Origin: Candidatus Merdivicinus excrementipullorum
Lineage (GTDB): Bacteria; Bacillota; Clostridia; Oscillospirales; Ruminococcaceae
Length of the DNA: 64,000 nt
Direction: 5' to 3'
Assembly (NCBI GenBank): GCA_018716725.1
Contig: DVJP01000010.1
Coordinates: forward strand, 1 to 64,000
Part shown: piece by piece, positions 27,860-35,832 of the stretch
Numbering within the stretch: the first letter of the stretch is position 1
Layout of the letters: every line of letters starts with the position of its first letter
Made by a program: the position numbers and the translations under genes
The notes under the pieces: model-generated
The model's database searches: none
What the model was told of the DNA's origin: nothing
The model's input: only the letters and a program-made list of their open reading frames with translations

Positions 27860-28087
27860 GTGGTGTATTCCGCGATTTTATCCTTAACGGCTTTTTTTGC
27901 GCGTATTCATACTGTTGATTTAAACCTGACGGCAGCGGACGTCCTCAAAGCAGTCGGCCTTTGCGTGTTGGAAGTATCCTGCCTGCGCCTGGTCTTAGCT
28001 TTTGTGAGAGCCACCGCGCTAATTGGCTACAGCAAGAAAAAACACGCTTGGGGGAAAATTGAAAGGAAAAAAATCAAATTCAAATAA
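27860..28087 (+). CDS. C-terminal membrane segment of the GT2 synthase (out of frame)
   Basis: 75 residues from the first start codon; the frame is open upstream across the GT2 stop and reads F-L-I-Y-V-V-Y-S-A-I-L. It has two hydrophobic helices and a basic tail with the W-G-K-I-E-R pattern found at the end of IcaA-like synthases. It has no ribosome-binding site of its own. Best explained as the end of the 26685 gene displaced by a one-base deletion or a sequencing error in a T-run. Confidence 0.7.
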   Translation: MVYSAILSLTAFFARIHTVDLNLTAADVLKAVGLCVLEVSCLRLVLAFVRATALIGYSKKKHAWGKIERKKIKFK

Positions 28088-28101
28088 TCGGAGGGTATGT
28101 T

Positions 28102-28614
28102 ATGGAATCAAAAAATTTAAAAAAAGGGTTGTTCGGTTTTCAGCAGGCCAGCGTTTTTCAATACATTTCGGATATTGAAGAAACATTCTCGGCCAAACTC
28201 ATGGAAAAGGATGCGCAGGCCCAAAAAAATGAAGAACAATATCTTTTGAAAATACGGCGGTTAGAGGAAGAACTGAGCGATGTCAGGGAGCAGTTCGAAA
28301 AACAGAAAAACCAGCAGGTGATGATTGCCAACACGCTCCTTGACGCACAGCGCTATGCCGAAACCTTAAAAAAGGAAACGGAAGAAAAAGAGCAGGAAGC
28401 GCGGAGAAAATTGACGGAGCAAATCGAAAGAAAACAGCAGGAAATCAATGCGTACCAGATGCAGATTCAGCAGATTCGGGAGATGTTCCACGCTCTCTTG
28501 AGCAAAATGGATGGGGAAACCCAGGAGCTGGAACAGGATGCGCAAACAGTAAAGGACAATTGCCCCGGCCAGAACATGTCTTTGTTCCTGCGGAGAAACG
28601 AATCGGCAGAATAA
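28102..28614 (+). CDS. Coiled-coil protein, DivIVA-like start
   Basis: 170 residues, cytoplasmic. The opening K-K-G-L-F-G-F-Q-Q-A-S-V-F-Q-Y-I resembles the membrane-binding start of DivIVA/GpsB proteins, and residues about 25-145 are a nearly continuous charged heptad coiled coil. Good GGAGG site. DivIVA-type proteins mark poles or septa, so it might position the synthase; this is inference. Could also simply be a filament-forming accessory protein. Confidence 0.7.
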   Translation: MESKNLKKGLFGFQQASVFQYISDIEETFSAKLMEKDAQAQKNEEQYLLKIRRLEEELSDVREQFEKQKNQQVMIANTLLDAQRYAETLKKETEEKEQEARRKLTEQIERKQQEINAYQMQIQQIREMFHALLSKMDGETQELEQDAQTVKDNCPGQNMSLFLRRNESAE

Positions 28615-28630
28615 AGCGGAAGGAGAAATC

Positions 28631-30439
28631 GTGGAAGAGAAAATACTTATTTATGCCGCTGGAAATCCGGACGCTTATCCCCTTGAATATTATGATGCGG
28701 ATTCGCAGGCCTACCAGGGGATAATCCCGGAATTGTTCCGTGAGTTTTCAGCGCAAAGCCGGTATGAAATCGTTTATTATCAGGCGGGAAAAACGGATCG
28801 CCGGGAACATCTTGCTAAGAATCTGCAGGTGGATATCGTGTCAGGCTACACGGAGGGCGGCGCCATCCCCCCCGGCGTTCAGGCGCTCACGATATTTCAC
28901 ACCACCCAGGCCGGCGAGGACGTCGCTTATCAGCTTTGTTTTACCCAAATAGCCCCGGAAAGCCTGCAGTCCGATTTCAGCAAATTTGTGGAGTCCGTGT
29001 CACAGGAAAAGATAAGCGGCCTTTTAATTACGTCGGCAGAACCGCCGCAAAGTCCGGCCGGTTTTTATTGGGGGATGGGCGCGCTGTCCCTGGCTGTGAT
29101 TGCGCTGCTGTCCGCGATCATCCTGCTTGCCAGACATGATCGAAAGAAGCTGAACAAGGCGCGGCGGGATCTCGAAATCGATGAGACGACAGGGCTTGGC
29201 AATTTTGACTGCCTGGTACGGTATTACAGCCAGTTTATTAACGACAAGAACCGAATCCTTTACAGCCTCGTGTATTTCTATGTGGATACCGACCGGCTGC
29301 GCCGGCTTAGCAGCAGCGAAGAAACGGATGATTTCCTTCGTTACTGTGCGGCGGTATTGCAGGAATATACGGCGGATACCGATATTCTGGCCAAAGTGTC
29401 CGATCATGGCTTCGTCCTGATGAAGCTGACCAGCAATTTGCAGAAGCTGGACGAATGGTTTACGCCGCTTTTTTATCGCATCCGCTCTTATACGGAAAAA
29501 TACGCCAAGCCTTTTGAGGCGGGCGTGACGGCCGGCGTTTATCCGCTGAAAGCGGGGGATAGGGATCTGAACGAAATGATTTTGAGCGCCAGCCAGGCGG
29601 CTTATATGGCTGCGCGGCAGCATGAGGATTATGTGCTTTGCTCCGACCAGATGCTTCAAAAACTTACGGAAGAAAAGCAGCTTCATCTGGATCTTGAACA
29701 GGCCTTTGCCAAAAGCGAATTCCAGCTTTATATCCAGTTTTATGTAGACGCTCATTCCTTCCAAACGGTAGGGGGAGAGGCGCTTTCCCGCTGGAACCAT
29801 CCCCAAAAAGGGGTGTTGACGCCGAATCTTTTTGTCCCTTTGCTGGAACGGGAAAAAATGATCGGCAAACTGGATTATTATTGTCTGAGAAAAGTGTGTG
29901 AGTTTTTGGAAGACCTTGTCAGAAACAAGGTGGAAACGTTCTTTATATCCTGTAATTTTTCCCGCGAAACATTGGCCGCGGCAGATTTTGTAGATAGGTG
30001 TCAAGAAATCATGAACGCGTACCATTTTCCTAGGGAACTGCTGATTTTCGAAATTACAGAAAGCGTTCCGGAAAAAAATATTACGCAGATTAAACGAAAT
30101 CTCATTGCGCTGAAAAAATACGGCGTCCGGATTGTTTTGGATGATTTTGGAGAAGGCTTTACCTCCTTGTATGATTTGCAGAAATATTCGGTGGATGGAA
30201 TCAAGCTGGATAAGGGGCTTATTGAGAATGTTACGGCCGAAAGCGGGAAGGCTATCCTAAAAGCGATGATTCAAGTGGGACATGAGCTTGGCGTTACCAT
30301 TCTGGCCGAGGGCGTTGAAACCGATGAACAGGTACAGGCGTTGCAGGAACTGCGCTGCGACGTTATTCAGGGGTTCCGTTTCTGCCTTCCCTTGCCAGAA
30401 AGGGAGGCGAAAAATAAGGTTTTGGAACAGTTTTTATAG
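28631..30439 (+). CDS. c-di-GMP phosphodiesterase with degenerate GGDEF and intact EAL domains
   Basis: 602 residues from GTG 28631 (GGAAGGAG site). Residues 1-140 look like a shortened family 3 solute-binding sensor without a signal peptide; one helix at 148-167; degenerate GGDEF (S-D-H-G-F at 257-261); EAL domain from about 350. Catalytic residues of active EAL enzymes are all visible: E383 (EAL), N442, E474, D504-D505, K525, E560 and Q580. It should hydrolyse c-di-GMP to pGpG. Encoded under the c-di-GMP riboswitch, so its product would feed back on the signal that controls it. Confidence 0.9.
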   Translation: MEEKILIYAAGNPDAYPLEYYDADSQAYQGIIPELFREFSAQSRYEIVYYQAGKTDRREHLAKNLQVDIVSGYTEGGAIPPGVQALTIFHTTQAGEDVAYQLCFTQIAPESLQSDFSKFVESVSQEKISGLLITSAEPPQSPAGFYWGMGALSLAVIALLSAIILLARHDRKKLNKARRDLEIDETTGLGNFDCLVRYYSQFINDKNRILYSLVYFYVDTDRLRRLSSSEETDDFLRYCAAVLQEYTADTDILAKVSDHGFVLMKLTSNLQKLDEWFTPLFYRIRSYTEKYAKPFEAGVTAGVYPLKAGDRDLNEMILSASQAAYMAARQHEDYVLCSDQMLQKLTEEKQLHLDLEQAFAKSEFQLYIQFYVDAHSFQTVGGEALSRWNHPQKGVLTPNLFVPLLEREKMIGKLDYYCLRKVCEFLEDLVRNKVETFFISCNFSRETLAAADFVDRCQEIMNAYHFPRELLIFEITESVPEKNITQIKRNLIALKKYGVRIVLDDFGEGFTSLYDLQKYSVDGIKLDKGLIENVTAESGKAILKAMIQVGHELGVTILAEGVETDEQVQALQELRCDVIQGFRFCLPLPEREAKNKVLEQFL

Positions 30440-30452
30440 AATGGGGCTTTTT

Positions 30453-30472
30453 GGCGCGGCCCGGTCCGCGCC
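30453..30472 (+). repeat. GC-rich intercistronic hairpin
   Basis: Perfect 7-bp stem (30453-30459 with 30466-30472) in the 112-base gap after the EAL gene. No T-run follows, so it is more likely an mRNA-stability or processing element than a terminator. Confidence 0.5.
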
Positions 30473-30551
30473 TCAACAGCGATTGTTTCTGCCGTTCGTC
30501 TGCTTCTTTGGAAAGGAAAGAAAATGCTTCTGCGGAAGGTGGGGAAAACGC

Positions 30552-31199
30552 GTGATATTTAGAGGGAAAAAGGGTACGGCCAGCTTCAACGATTTGTCCC
30601 TTTACCATCGTCCGGCTTCCCGGGGGAATAAAGGCGGCTTGTTTTTTGGATATTATACCGACACGGATGGCCTGTATGAAAAATTACTCCCGGCGGCGCT
30701 GGATGTCATGGCGGAATTGTCGGAAGGGCGCGCTGTTTTTACGCACATTTACCCACAGAAGATTTTCTTGCGGGAAAAGAACGGATACCGAAAACAGGAG
30801 CTTTCGCCTGGGGCTTTTGATTTTATAAAACTGCCTGTTTTTCAAAAAAACCATTGTGTTTCGGATTCTTCCGGCTCCGTCATAGTACAAAGTCTAGGGA
30901 TAGACGCCGGCCTTTTGCGTGCATTTTACCTGTGGCCCCGGCACATAGCTTTTGAAAATGATGTATACGTGTTCCCGGAGGCCCCTTTTAGGGCAGGTCT
31001 TTCCTATGGAAAACTAGCGGCGGAGTTGAAAAACAGCTGCCCGCGGTTCGTGTTTTCTTATAATGAGTTTCATGTGGGATTGGATATTCAAATCGCTGGT
31101 CGGACACAGTGGGAAGACAGGGCAGTTTCGGTTATACAAAGGACCTGTGAGAAATACTGTTTTCCTCTTGATGTAAATTTATTTCCAGAAGAAGGATAA
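30552..31199 (+). CDS. Protein of unknown function, last gene of the polysaccharide operon
   Basis: About 215 residues, no membrane helix, no signal, no domain I recognise. Contains F-F-G-Y-Y-T-D-T-D-G-L-Y-E and alternating hydrophobic strands. GTG at 30552 is chosen for the AAGGTGGGG just upstream. A 12-codon frame with its own good site (ATG 30524, stop 30560-30562) overlaps this start, so either translation is coupled or another single-base slip separates the true N-terminus. Same strand and operon as the genes above. Confidence 0.6.
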   Translation: MIFRGKKGTASFNDLSLYHRPASRGNKGGLFFGYYTDTDGLYEKLLPAALDVMAELSEGRAVFTHIYPQKIFLREKNGYRKQELSPGAFDFIKLPVFQKNHCVSDSSGSVIVQSLGIDAGLLRAFYLWPRHIAFENDVYVFPEAPFRAGLSYGKLAAELKNSCPRFVFSYNEFHVGLDIQIAGRTQWEDRAVSVIQRTCEKYCFPLDVNLFPEEG

Positions 31200-31386
31200 A
31201 AATGTTCCGAGCAAAGAAAGCAACCTGCTAACCGGGATTACTGGCTGTATGGAGGTAAAGGAGAAATCAAAAATGCGGTTTCATAATGAAGAAATCCCTT
31301 CTTGACGTTTAAAAGGCTCTGTGCTGTAATTTAGATAAATAGTTTCAGGGTCAAACACCAGATGACCACTGTATCAAGTATTTCAA

Positions 31387-31425
31387 AGTGTCAGTTCGCA
31401 TGTTAGTGTGGATTGGCACTTTTTT
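31387..31425 (+). terminator. Likely terminator of the polysaccharide operon
   Basis: 7-bp stem with one wobble (31387-31393 with 31414-31420) and T5 after it; the loop is long (20 bases). Confidence 0.5.
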
Positions 31426-31440
31426 GTCGTTTTTAGCATG

Positions 31441-31463
31441 AAAAAGCCCCGGTTCTACCGGGG
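31441..31463 (-). terminator. Terminator of the UroD-like/propeller operon
   Basis: Perfect 7-bp GC stem (31447-31453/31457-31463) followed on the minus strand by CTTTTT. Confidence 0.8.
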
Positions 31464-31568
31464 TGGGTAAAAAGCCTTGGCAAAGACAAAATAAATTATT
31501 GTAAGCCTTACGCAAACAAGTAATAACTGGTTTACCAGTGGTTATGATTGTCAGCGGCGGGATAAATT

Positions 31569-33383
31569 TTACTTGCAGGAAGTCCGTTCTTCCAGCCAGA
31601 TGGTATGCTGGGATTTCCAGTGCTGGCCGTTTCGCACCAATTCCCGGGAGCGGCGGATTTCAAACTGCACCTGTTCCGGAATCCATTGGCGAATCCGTTC
31701 CAGCAAGCCCTCCGGGAGGGATAGCGAAGGCTCCGTGAGAAAGCCGCTGTATGTTTCAAGGGGCAGGATGGGCTGGGAACTGCGGTAATAGACCCGTTCC
31801 GGGTCATCTTCGTCCAGTACCAGGACGCCAATCCCCATTTCCGTATGCTGTTTGCCGCATTCCTCAAACCAGCGCAGTCCCCGGTAAAGCAGGCAGTAGC
31901 CCAATTCACAATGGAGTACGATGCTTTTCCCGTCAAAAATCATCAGATCCGCGTCAAAATATCCGGGCCGGCAGTAAATTGGACGCACTGCGCGGTCGAT
32001 GCCCTGGGGGAATGAAAAAGAACGTTCGATTGCAATGCAGCGTTTGAAAGGGTCATTTCGAATAAGCCAGTCCCATCCGGCGGGATGCTCGGCCAAAGCC
32101 GCTGCAGCCGCCGGGATTGATACCGGAATGCAAAGGTGGGCGTCATGGGCGGCAATATCCGTGATGACCTTTTCAGGCAGCAAATCCCGTAGGGTAAATT
32201 CACCCCGGCTGATTGCCGTGTCGCCAACGCCGGTGTAAAAGGTGAACAGGTCGTCCACCCCGTTTTGCTCTGGACAAACCGGCGTCTGGCCGCCTGCGAA
32301 AGTGATATAGGAGTGAGTCAATGCTTGAATCCAGCGGCCGTGCTGGCTGTACTCGCTCCAAATAGGGGATTGATCGTCCAGGATCGGATCTTCGCTGTAA
32401 TACAAAAGGTCGCCGTTTTTGGCGTCCTTTACCCGGAAAAAGGGACTGTACCGCATTTTCCAGTAGAAATCCCCTTCTTCGGACAGGGCCGGATTATAAA
32501 CGCCGTGGGTAATGTCGATATACACTTCTTTCCCCAAAATATTGGCAAGGGTGGGCGCGGCGGCGTTGGGGCCAATGTGAGAGTTGTCATAGCGCCCGGG
32601 CCGGACGTTTTGTTCTAAAACCCCGTAATCCTGATGCCCGTCAATGGTCTTTTTGCCGCAAAGGGTGTCGTCGGTATCCAGAACTGCAATGTCGGGAATC
32701 GGGCGGCGCATCATTTGGATACGGCCGTTGTCCAGCTTAAAATAGGCGATATCCGTTTTGGTGGAGGTTTCGCCGTTCACCCTTGGAAAAAGGAGGGTGC
32801 CCTCTTCGCAGCCGGCGTCCTCCCAGCTGCTGTCCGGCCAAATGCGGTCCCAGGCTTCCTTTATGTCCGCTTCCGCTTTTTCCATCAGGTCAATGCTGCG
32901 GTTTACACGGTTTAAGAAGTCCGCCACGGGCATTTTGCGGATTCGGTCAAATGCAGTTGTAATCGTGCCGTCATGATAAATGCAGTAAAGATACCCTTGG
33001 TGTTCATAAAACCGGAAATCGTGCATAACGGAAATCTCGGAACCATGCAGCTTCAGATACTCCGGGTATTCTTCCGGGGACTGGGGCAGGCTGGTTTTCC
33101 GCCGGATTCTCATAATTGGCAGGGGAAAGCGGTGCATTACGGCGGTGGCGGTTTCATTGAGAACGGCCAGGCCCAGGGAACTGCTGTAGACGTCCGTTTG
33201 ATCGATGCAGTAATGGTCGCGGTCGCCGCCTGCCCGGTACCCCAAAAAGGCGCGTTTGTCGCCGGAAAGCCGGATTAAAGCGGGATTGGTGACATGGTGG
33301 GACTGCCAGGTCAGCCCGTCTTTGTCAAATAAGGGTTCCAGAGCATAACCGTTTATCCGCCGGGCCAAATATTTTTTCTCCAT
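31569..33383 (-). CDS. Predicted beta-propeller glycosidase-like protein, unassigned family
   Basis: 604 residues, no signal peptide. Repeated short blocks such as N-P-A-L-I-R-L (32-38) and Y-N-P-A-L-S near the middle, with S-H-I-G-P-N-A-A-A-P and W-S-E-Y-S-Q-H-G-R-W, resemble blades of GH130/GH43-like propellers, but the canonical GH130 E-D-P-R motif is not evident and the protein is nearly twice the family size. Good site (AAGGAGG) before the ATG. Lies 13 bases after the UroD-like gene and is co-transcribed with it. Probably acts in mannoside or related glycan breakdown; uncertain. Confidence 0.5.
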   Translation of the reverse strand: MEKKYLARRINGYALEPLFDKDGLTWQSHHVTNPALIRLSGDKRAFLGYRAGGDRDHYCIDQTDVYSSSLGLAVLNETATAVMHRFPLPIMRIRRKTSLPQSPEEYPEYLKLHGSEISVMHDFRFYEHQGYLYCIYHDGTITTAFDRIRKMPVADFLNRVNRSIDLMEKAEADIKEAWDRIWPDSSWEDAGCEEGTLLFPRVNGETSTKTDIAYFKLDNGRIQMMRRPIPDIAVLDTDDTLCGKKTIDGHQDYGVLEQNVRPGRYDNSHIGPNAAAPTLANILGKEVYIDITHGVYNPALSEEGDFYWKMRYSPFFRVKDAKNGDLLYYSEDPILDDQSPIWSEYSQHGRWIQALTHSYITFAGGQTPVCPEQNGVDDLFTFYTGVGDTAISRGEFTLRDLLPEKVITDIAAHDAHLCIPVSIPAAAAALAEHPAGWDWLIRNDPFKRCIAIERSFSFPQGIDRAVRPIYCRPGYFDADLMIFDGKSIVLHCELGYCLLYRGLRWFEECGKQHTEMGIGVLVLDEDDPERVYYRSSQPILPLETYSGFLTEPSLSLPEGLLERIRQWIPEQVQFEIRRSRELVRNGQHWKSQHTIWLEERTSCK

Positions 33384-33396
33384 AGAGATCCTCCTT

Positions 33397-34476
33397 TTAT
33401 CGGAACAGGTAGTCTGTTACACAGTATTTTTCCATGGCGGCAAAGGCCGCGTCCATGTTTTCCGGAGGTGTGGGCGGCCAAGGCTGGTAGGCCAGGGAAA
33501 GCCCTCCTTCCGGCGAACCCAATTTGGATACGCATTCCCGGATGTGGTCGTCAACGTCTTTGGGGGAACCAAAAACCGTAATATTTTGCCGGTCAATGTC
33601 CAGGTCAATGGCAATTCTGCCCTTTACATAACGTTCCATGGAATCAATGCCGTTTACCAGATCCTGCATATTGATAACCGTCCCGCCGGTGCGGATGATG
33701 TCGTCGATTAAATCCATAAGATACCCGTCGGAATGCTCGTGGACAATGATGCCGGCTTCCTTAACCGGCCGGGTCATCCGTTCATAACGGGGCGCAATGT
33801 ACCGGCGGAATTGCTCTACCGACAGCATGGGGGAATTTTGCATCCCTAAGTCCTCCGGTATGGAGATGCAGTCCGGTTTATAGGAAAGGAACCGGGTGAT
33901 GAGCTTGACGTTAAAATCGCAGACTATGTCCAGAAGCTTGTCAATGCGGGGGTCCTCGTCGGCCATATCGCAGAGAAAATTCACGTATCCCCGCAGGTCC
34001 TGCACCCGCAGAAAGGTGTGGCCATGGGGAAGCCCCAGCCCGAAGAAAAATTGATCCCGGTGGGGGGAAGCGGCGGCCTTTTGATACCCTTCCCAGTCGA
34101 TTTTCCGCATCCCATCGTTATCATCCGGGTCAGGGGCGCGGAAATTCTCAAAATTTTCCCAATCTTCCAAGGCGTGATGGGTTACGGTCCCCACCATCCC
34201 GGTAATTTTGGTTTCCCACACAGACCCCCAGTAGTCTGTGTAGGGCTTGCCCGCCACTAAATCGGGAAATTGGGCGTACACCATTTCATGATTGCGCTTT
34301 AGCGTCCCATCTTGGAAATTAGGGAACAAAACCGGGTGCCTTTGGCAGATCCTCTCCAGCTCCTTTTCCTCATAGCCCTGGGCTGTCCAATCCAAATAAG
34401 GCAGGCCGGCCTGGATCGGGATCCATTCCGGTTTTTGCCGGGTCCATGCGCGGATCTGGTTTTCTCTTGCATTCAT
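33397..34476 (-). CDS. Uroporphyrinogen decarboxylase-like (URO-D superfamily) protein
   Basis: 359 residues with the URO-D fold signatures (F-F-F-G-L-G-L-P-H-G, S-I-P-E-D-L-G-M-Q, R-R-Y-I-A-P-R-Y, H-S-D-G-Y). Catabolic clusters often hold such proteins, related to corrinoid methyltransferases as well as true heme enzymes; no heme genes are nearby, so a role in heme synthesis is unlikely. GAGGAGAG site before the ATG. Transcribed from the promoter at 34521-34549 with the 31569 gene. Substrate unknown. Confidence 0.8.
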   Translation of the reverse strand: MNARENQIRAWTRQKPEWIPIQAGLPYLDWTAQGYEEKELERICQRHPVLFPNFQDGTLKRNHEMVYAQFPDLVAGKPYTDYWGSVWETKITGMVGTVTHHALEDWENFENFRAPDPDDNDGMRKIDWEGYQKAAASPHRDQFFFGLGLPHGHTFLRVQDLRGYVNFLCDMADEDPRIDKLLDIVCDFNVKLITRFLSYKPDCISIPEDLGMQNSPMLSVEQFRRYIAPRYERMTRPVKEAGIIVHEHSDGYLMDLIDDIIRTGGTVINMQDLVNGIDSMERYVKGRIAIDLDIDRQNITVFGSPKDVDDHIRECVSKLGSPEGGLSLAYQPWPPTPPENMDAAFAAMEKYCVTDYLFR

Positions 34477-34520
34477 ACGCTCTCCTCCGTTCCAGCTGAT
34501 TGGTTTTCCGTGATGGCATC

Positions 34521-34549
34521 ATTGTAGCACAGGAGAGTGGTTCCGGCAA
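34521..34549 (-). promoter_or_regulatory. Promoter of the UroD-like operon
   Basis: TTGCCG (34544-34549) and TACAAT (34521-34526), 17-base spacer on the minus strand, with TGTGC just before the -10. Confidence 0.7.
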
Positions 34550-34567
34550 TACACCGGATGCCGCCAG

Positions 34568-35461
34568 TCATTTTGTGCTACCGGATTTCCTTATTTTTGA
34601 CCGGTAGTCGGACGGCGTTTCATAAACGTACTTTTTGAATATCCTGGTGAAATAGGCGGGACTTTGGAATTCCAGCTGCTCCGCAATTTGGGCAAAGCTT
34701 GCGTCTGTTTCCCGGATCAGGCGCTTGGCCAGTTCAATCCGGCGCCGGCACTGATATTCCAACACGGGAATCCCCACTTGTTCCTTAAACTTCTGCCGGA
34801 ACCGGGATTCCGAAAGGCCCGCGGAGCGGGCCAGGTTTTGGATGGGAACCGTTTCCGGGCAGGCTGCGTCCATCAGTTCCAAAGCGGAAAGAATATCAGC
34901 GGTCAAACGGCGCTCATTTTTTTCCTCTACACAGCGCAGCGCCTCCATTAGAAAGTTCAGAGCCATCAGCTGAATTTTGCTGCGCCGCAGCGGATGCCGG
35001 AGAAGCCCGGCCTGGACGGCCTCTTCCAGAAAAAAAGCCATTCGCGGAGATCCGGGCGCAACCGTCAGGGGCATCCGGCTGAAGGCTTCCCAGATTTCCT
35101 CGGACATAGGCTCTGAAAGCCCCAGAAAGTTTTTCCGGCGGCTTAAGTCAATATGTATCCAAACAAAGCTGGATTTCTCTTCCGGTTCGCCGCCGGTGCT
35201 GTGGATAATATTGGGCGGCATAATAAAAAGATTTCCCCCATACAGGCGGTATTCCTTTCCCTGCGCACAGTAAAGCTGGCGCCCCCGGTGCAGATAAACA
35301 ATTTCCAAGATCCCGGCGTGCTGATGCGGCGCTAACTGCTCCGTGGACTGCCGGTGATTCCCTACGCCGATTAGGGGAATGGACCAAAGGCCCATTTGCC
35401 GGGGGAAAATCACGCGGGAATTTTGACTGACTAAATATTCCTGTTCCGGATAATCTGGCAT
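34568..35461 (-). CDS. AraC family regulator with cupin-like sensor
   Basis: 297 residues. The first 160 form a cupin-type sugar-sensing domain (H-Q-H-A-G-I-L-E-I-V-Y-L-H-R-G at about 45-60); the last 100 are an AraC double helix-turn-helix (P-I-Q-N-L-A-R-S-A-G-L-S-E-S-R-F and S-F-A-Q-I-A-E-Q-L-E-F-Q-S-P-A-Y-F). Strong AAAGGAGGAGG site. Divergent from the GH130 importer operon at 35833 and upstream of the UroD-like operon, so it probably regulates both in response to an oligosaccharide. Confidence 0.9.
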   Translation of the reverse strand: MPDYPEQEYLVSQNSRVIFPRQMGLWSIPLIGVGNHRQSTEQLAPHQHAGILEIVYLHRGRQLYCAQGKEYRLYGGNLFIMPPNIIHSTGGEPEEKSSFVWIHIDLSRRKNFLGLSEPMSEEIWEAFSRMPLTVAPGSPRMAFFLEEAVQAGLLRHPLRRSKIQLMALNFLMEALRCVEEKNERRLTADILSALELMDAACPETVPIQNLARSAGLSESRFRQKFKEQVGIPVLEYQCRRRIELAKRLIRETDASFAQIAEQLEFQSPAYFTRIFKKYVYETPSDYRSKIRKSGSTK

Positions 35462-35767
35462 GCCAACCTCCTCCTTTCTCTAAGGCCTTGTTTTTATTGT
35501 AACAAAAAAGCCGGTATATTACAAGTAATGCCGGCTGAAGTATAGAAAATAATATCCTGGGGACAAAATAATATTACTTTACAAATTGCGGCGCTGAAAT
35601 TGGACGCAAGATTTTTCGACCGAATTTATTCCATTTGTTTTTCCAAATAATCCGAAAAAGAAGGGCTTCGCTCTCTTCGAAAGAGGAAAAATAATGTTTT
35701 TGAATTTCAATATTGCAAAAAACGAAGAGAAAATTGAAATTTTTTCATACAAATAGCGATGAAAATG
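35462..35767. other. Divergent control region between AraC gene and GH130 operon
   Basis: Holds a minus-strand hairpin with T-run (35503-35536; arms 35509-35514/35531-35536) that overlaps a possible minus-strand promoter (TTGTAA 35519-35524, 17 bases, TACAAT 35496-35501). Only one of the two is likely to be the main element. Around 35660-35692 is an imperfect palindrome centred on TTCGAA that could bind a regulator. No gene supported. Confidence 0.4.
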
Positions 35768-35796
35768 TTGACAAAAGCTTTTTATAGAGTTATAAT
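35768..35796 (+). promoter_or_regulatory. Consensus promoter of the GH130-importer operon
   Basis: TTGACA (35768-35773), 17-base spacer, TATAAT (35791-35796): a full consensus match, 36 bases before the chosen start codon. Confidence 0.88.
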
Positions 35797-35832
35797 ATGG
35801 TATGTAAAGTAAAAAATGGAGGTAATAAAGTA

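Larger units (their letters stand above)
31200..31568. other. Intergenic region between convergent operons
   Basis: Contains a plus-strand terminator (31387-31425) and a minus-strand terminator (31441-31463). Around 31313-31370 the sequence looks like the non-coding end of an insertion sequence (begins GGCTCTGTG), but no transposase and no matching second end were found. Nothing else supported. Confidence 0.4.

Noticed and set aside
27839-27862. Programmed -1 ribosomal frameshift in the GT2 gene
   Set aside because: No X-XXY-YYZ slippery heptamer in the zero frame and no clear downstream stimulatory structure; an indel in the T-run is simpler.
29024-30025. 333-codon minus-strand open frame opposite the EAL gene
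   Set aside because: Opposite conserved EAL catalytic motifs; no start signal.
31313-31370. Possible insertion-sequence end (GGCTCTGTG...)
   Set aside because: No matching inverted end, no target duplication and no transposase nearby.
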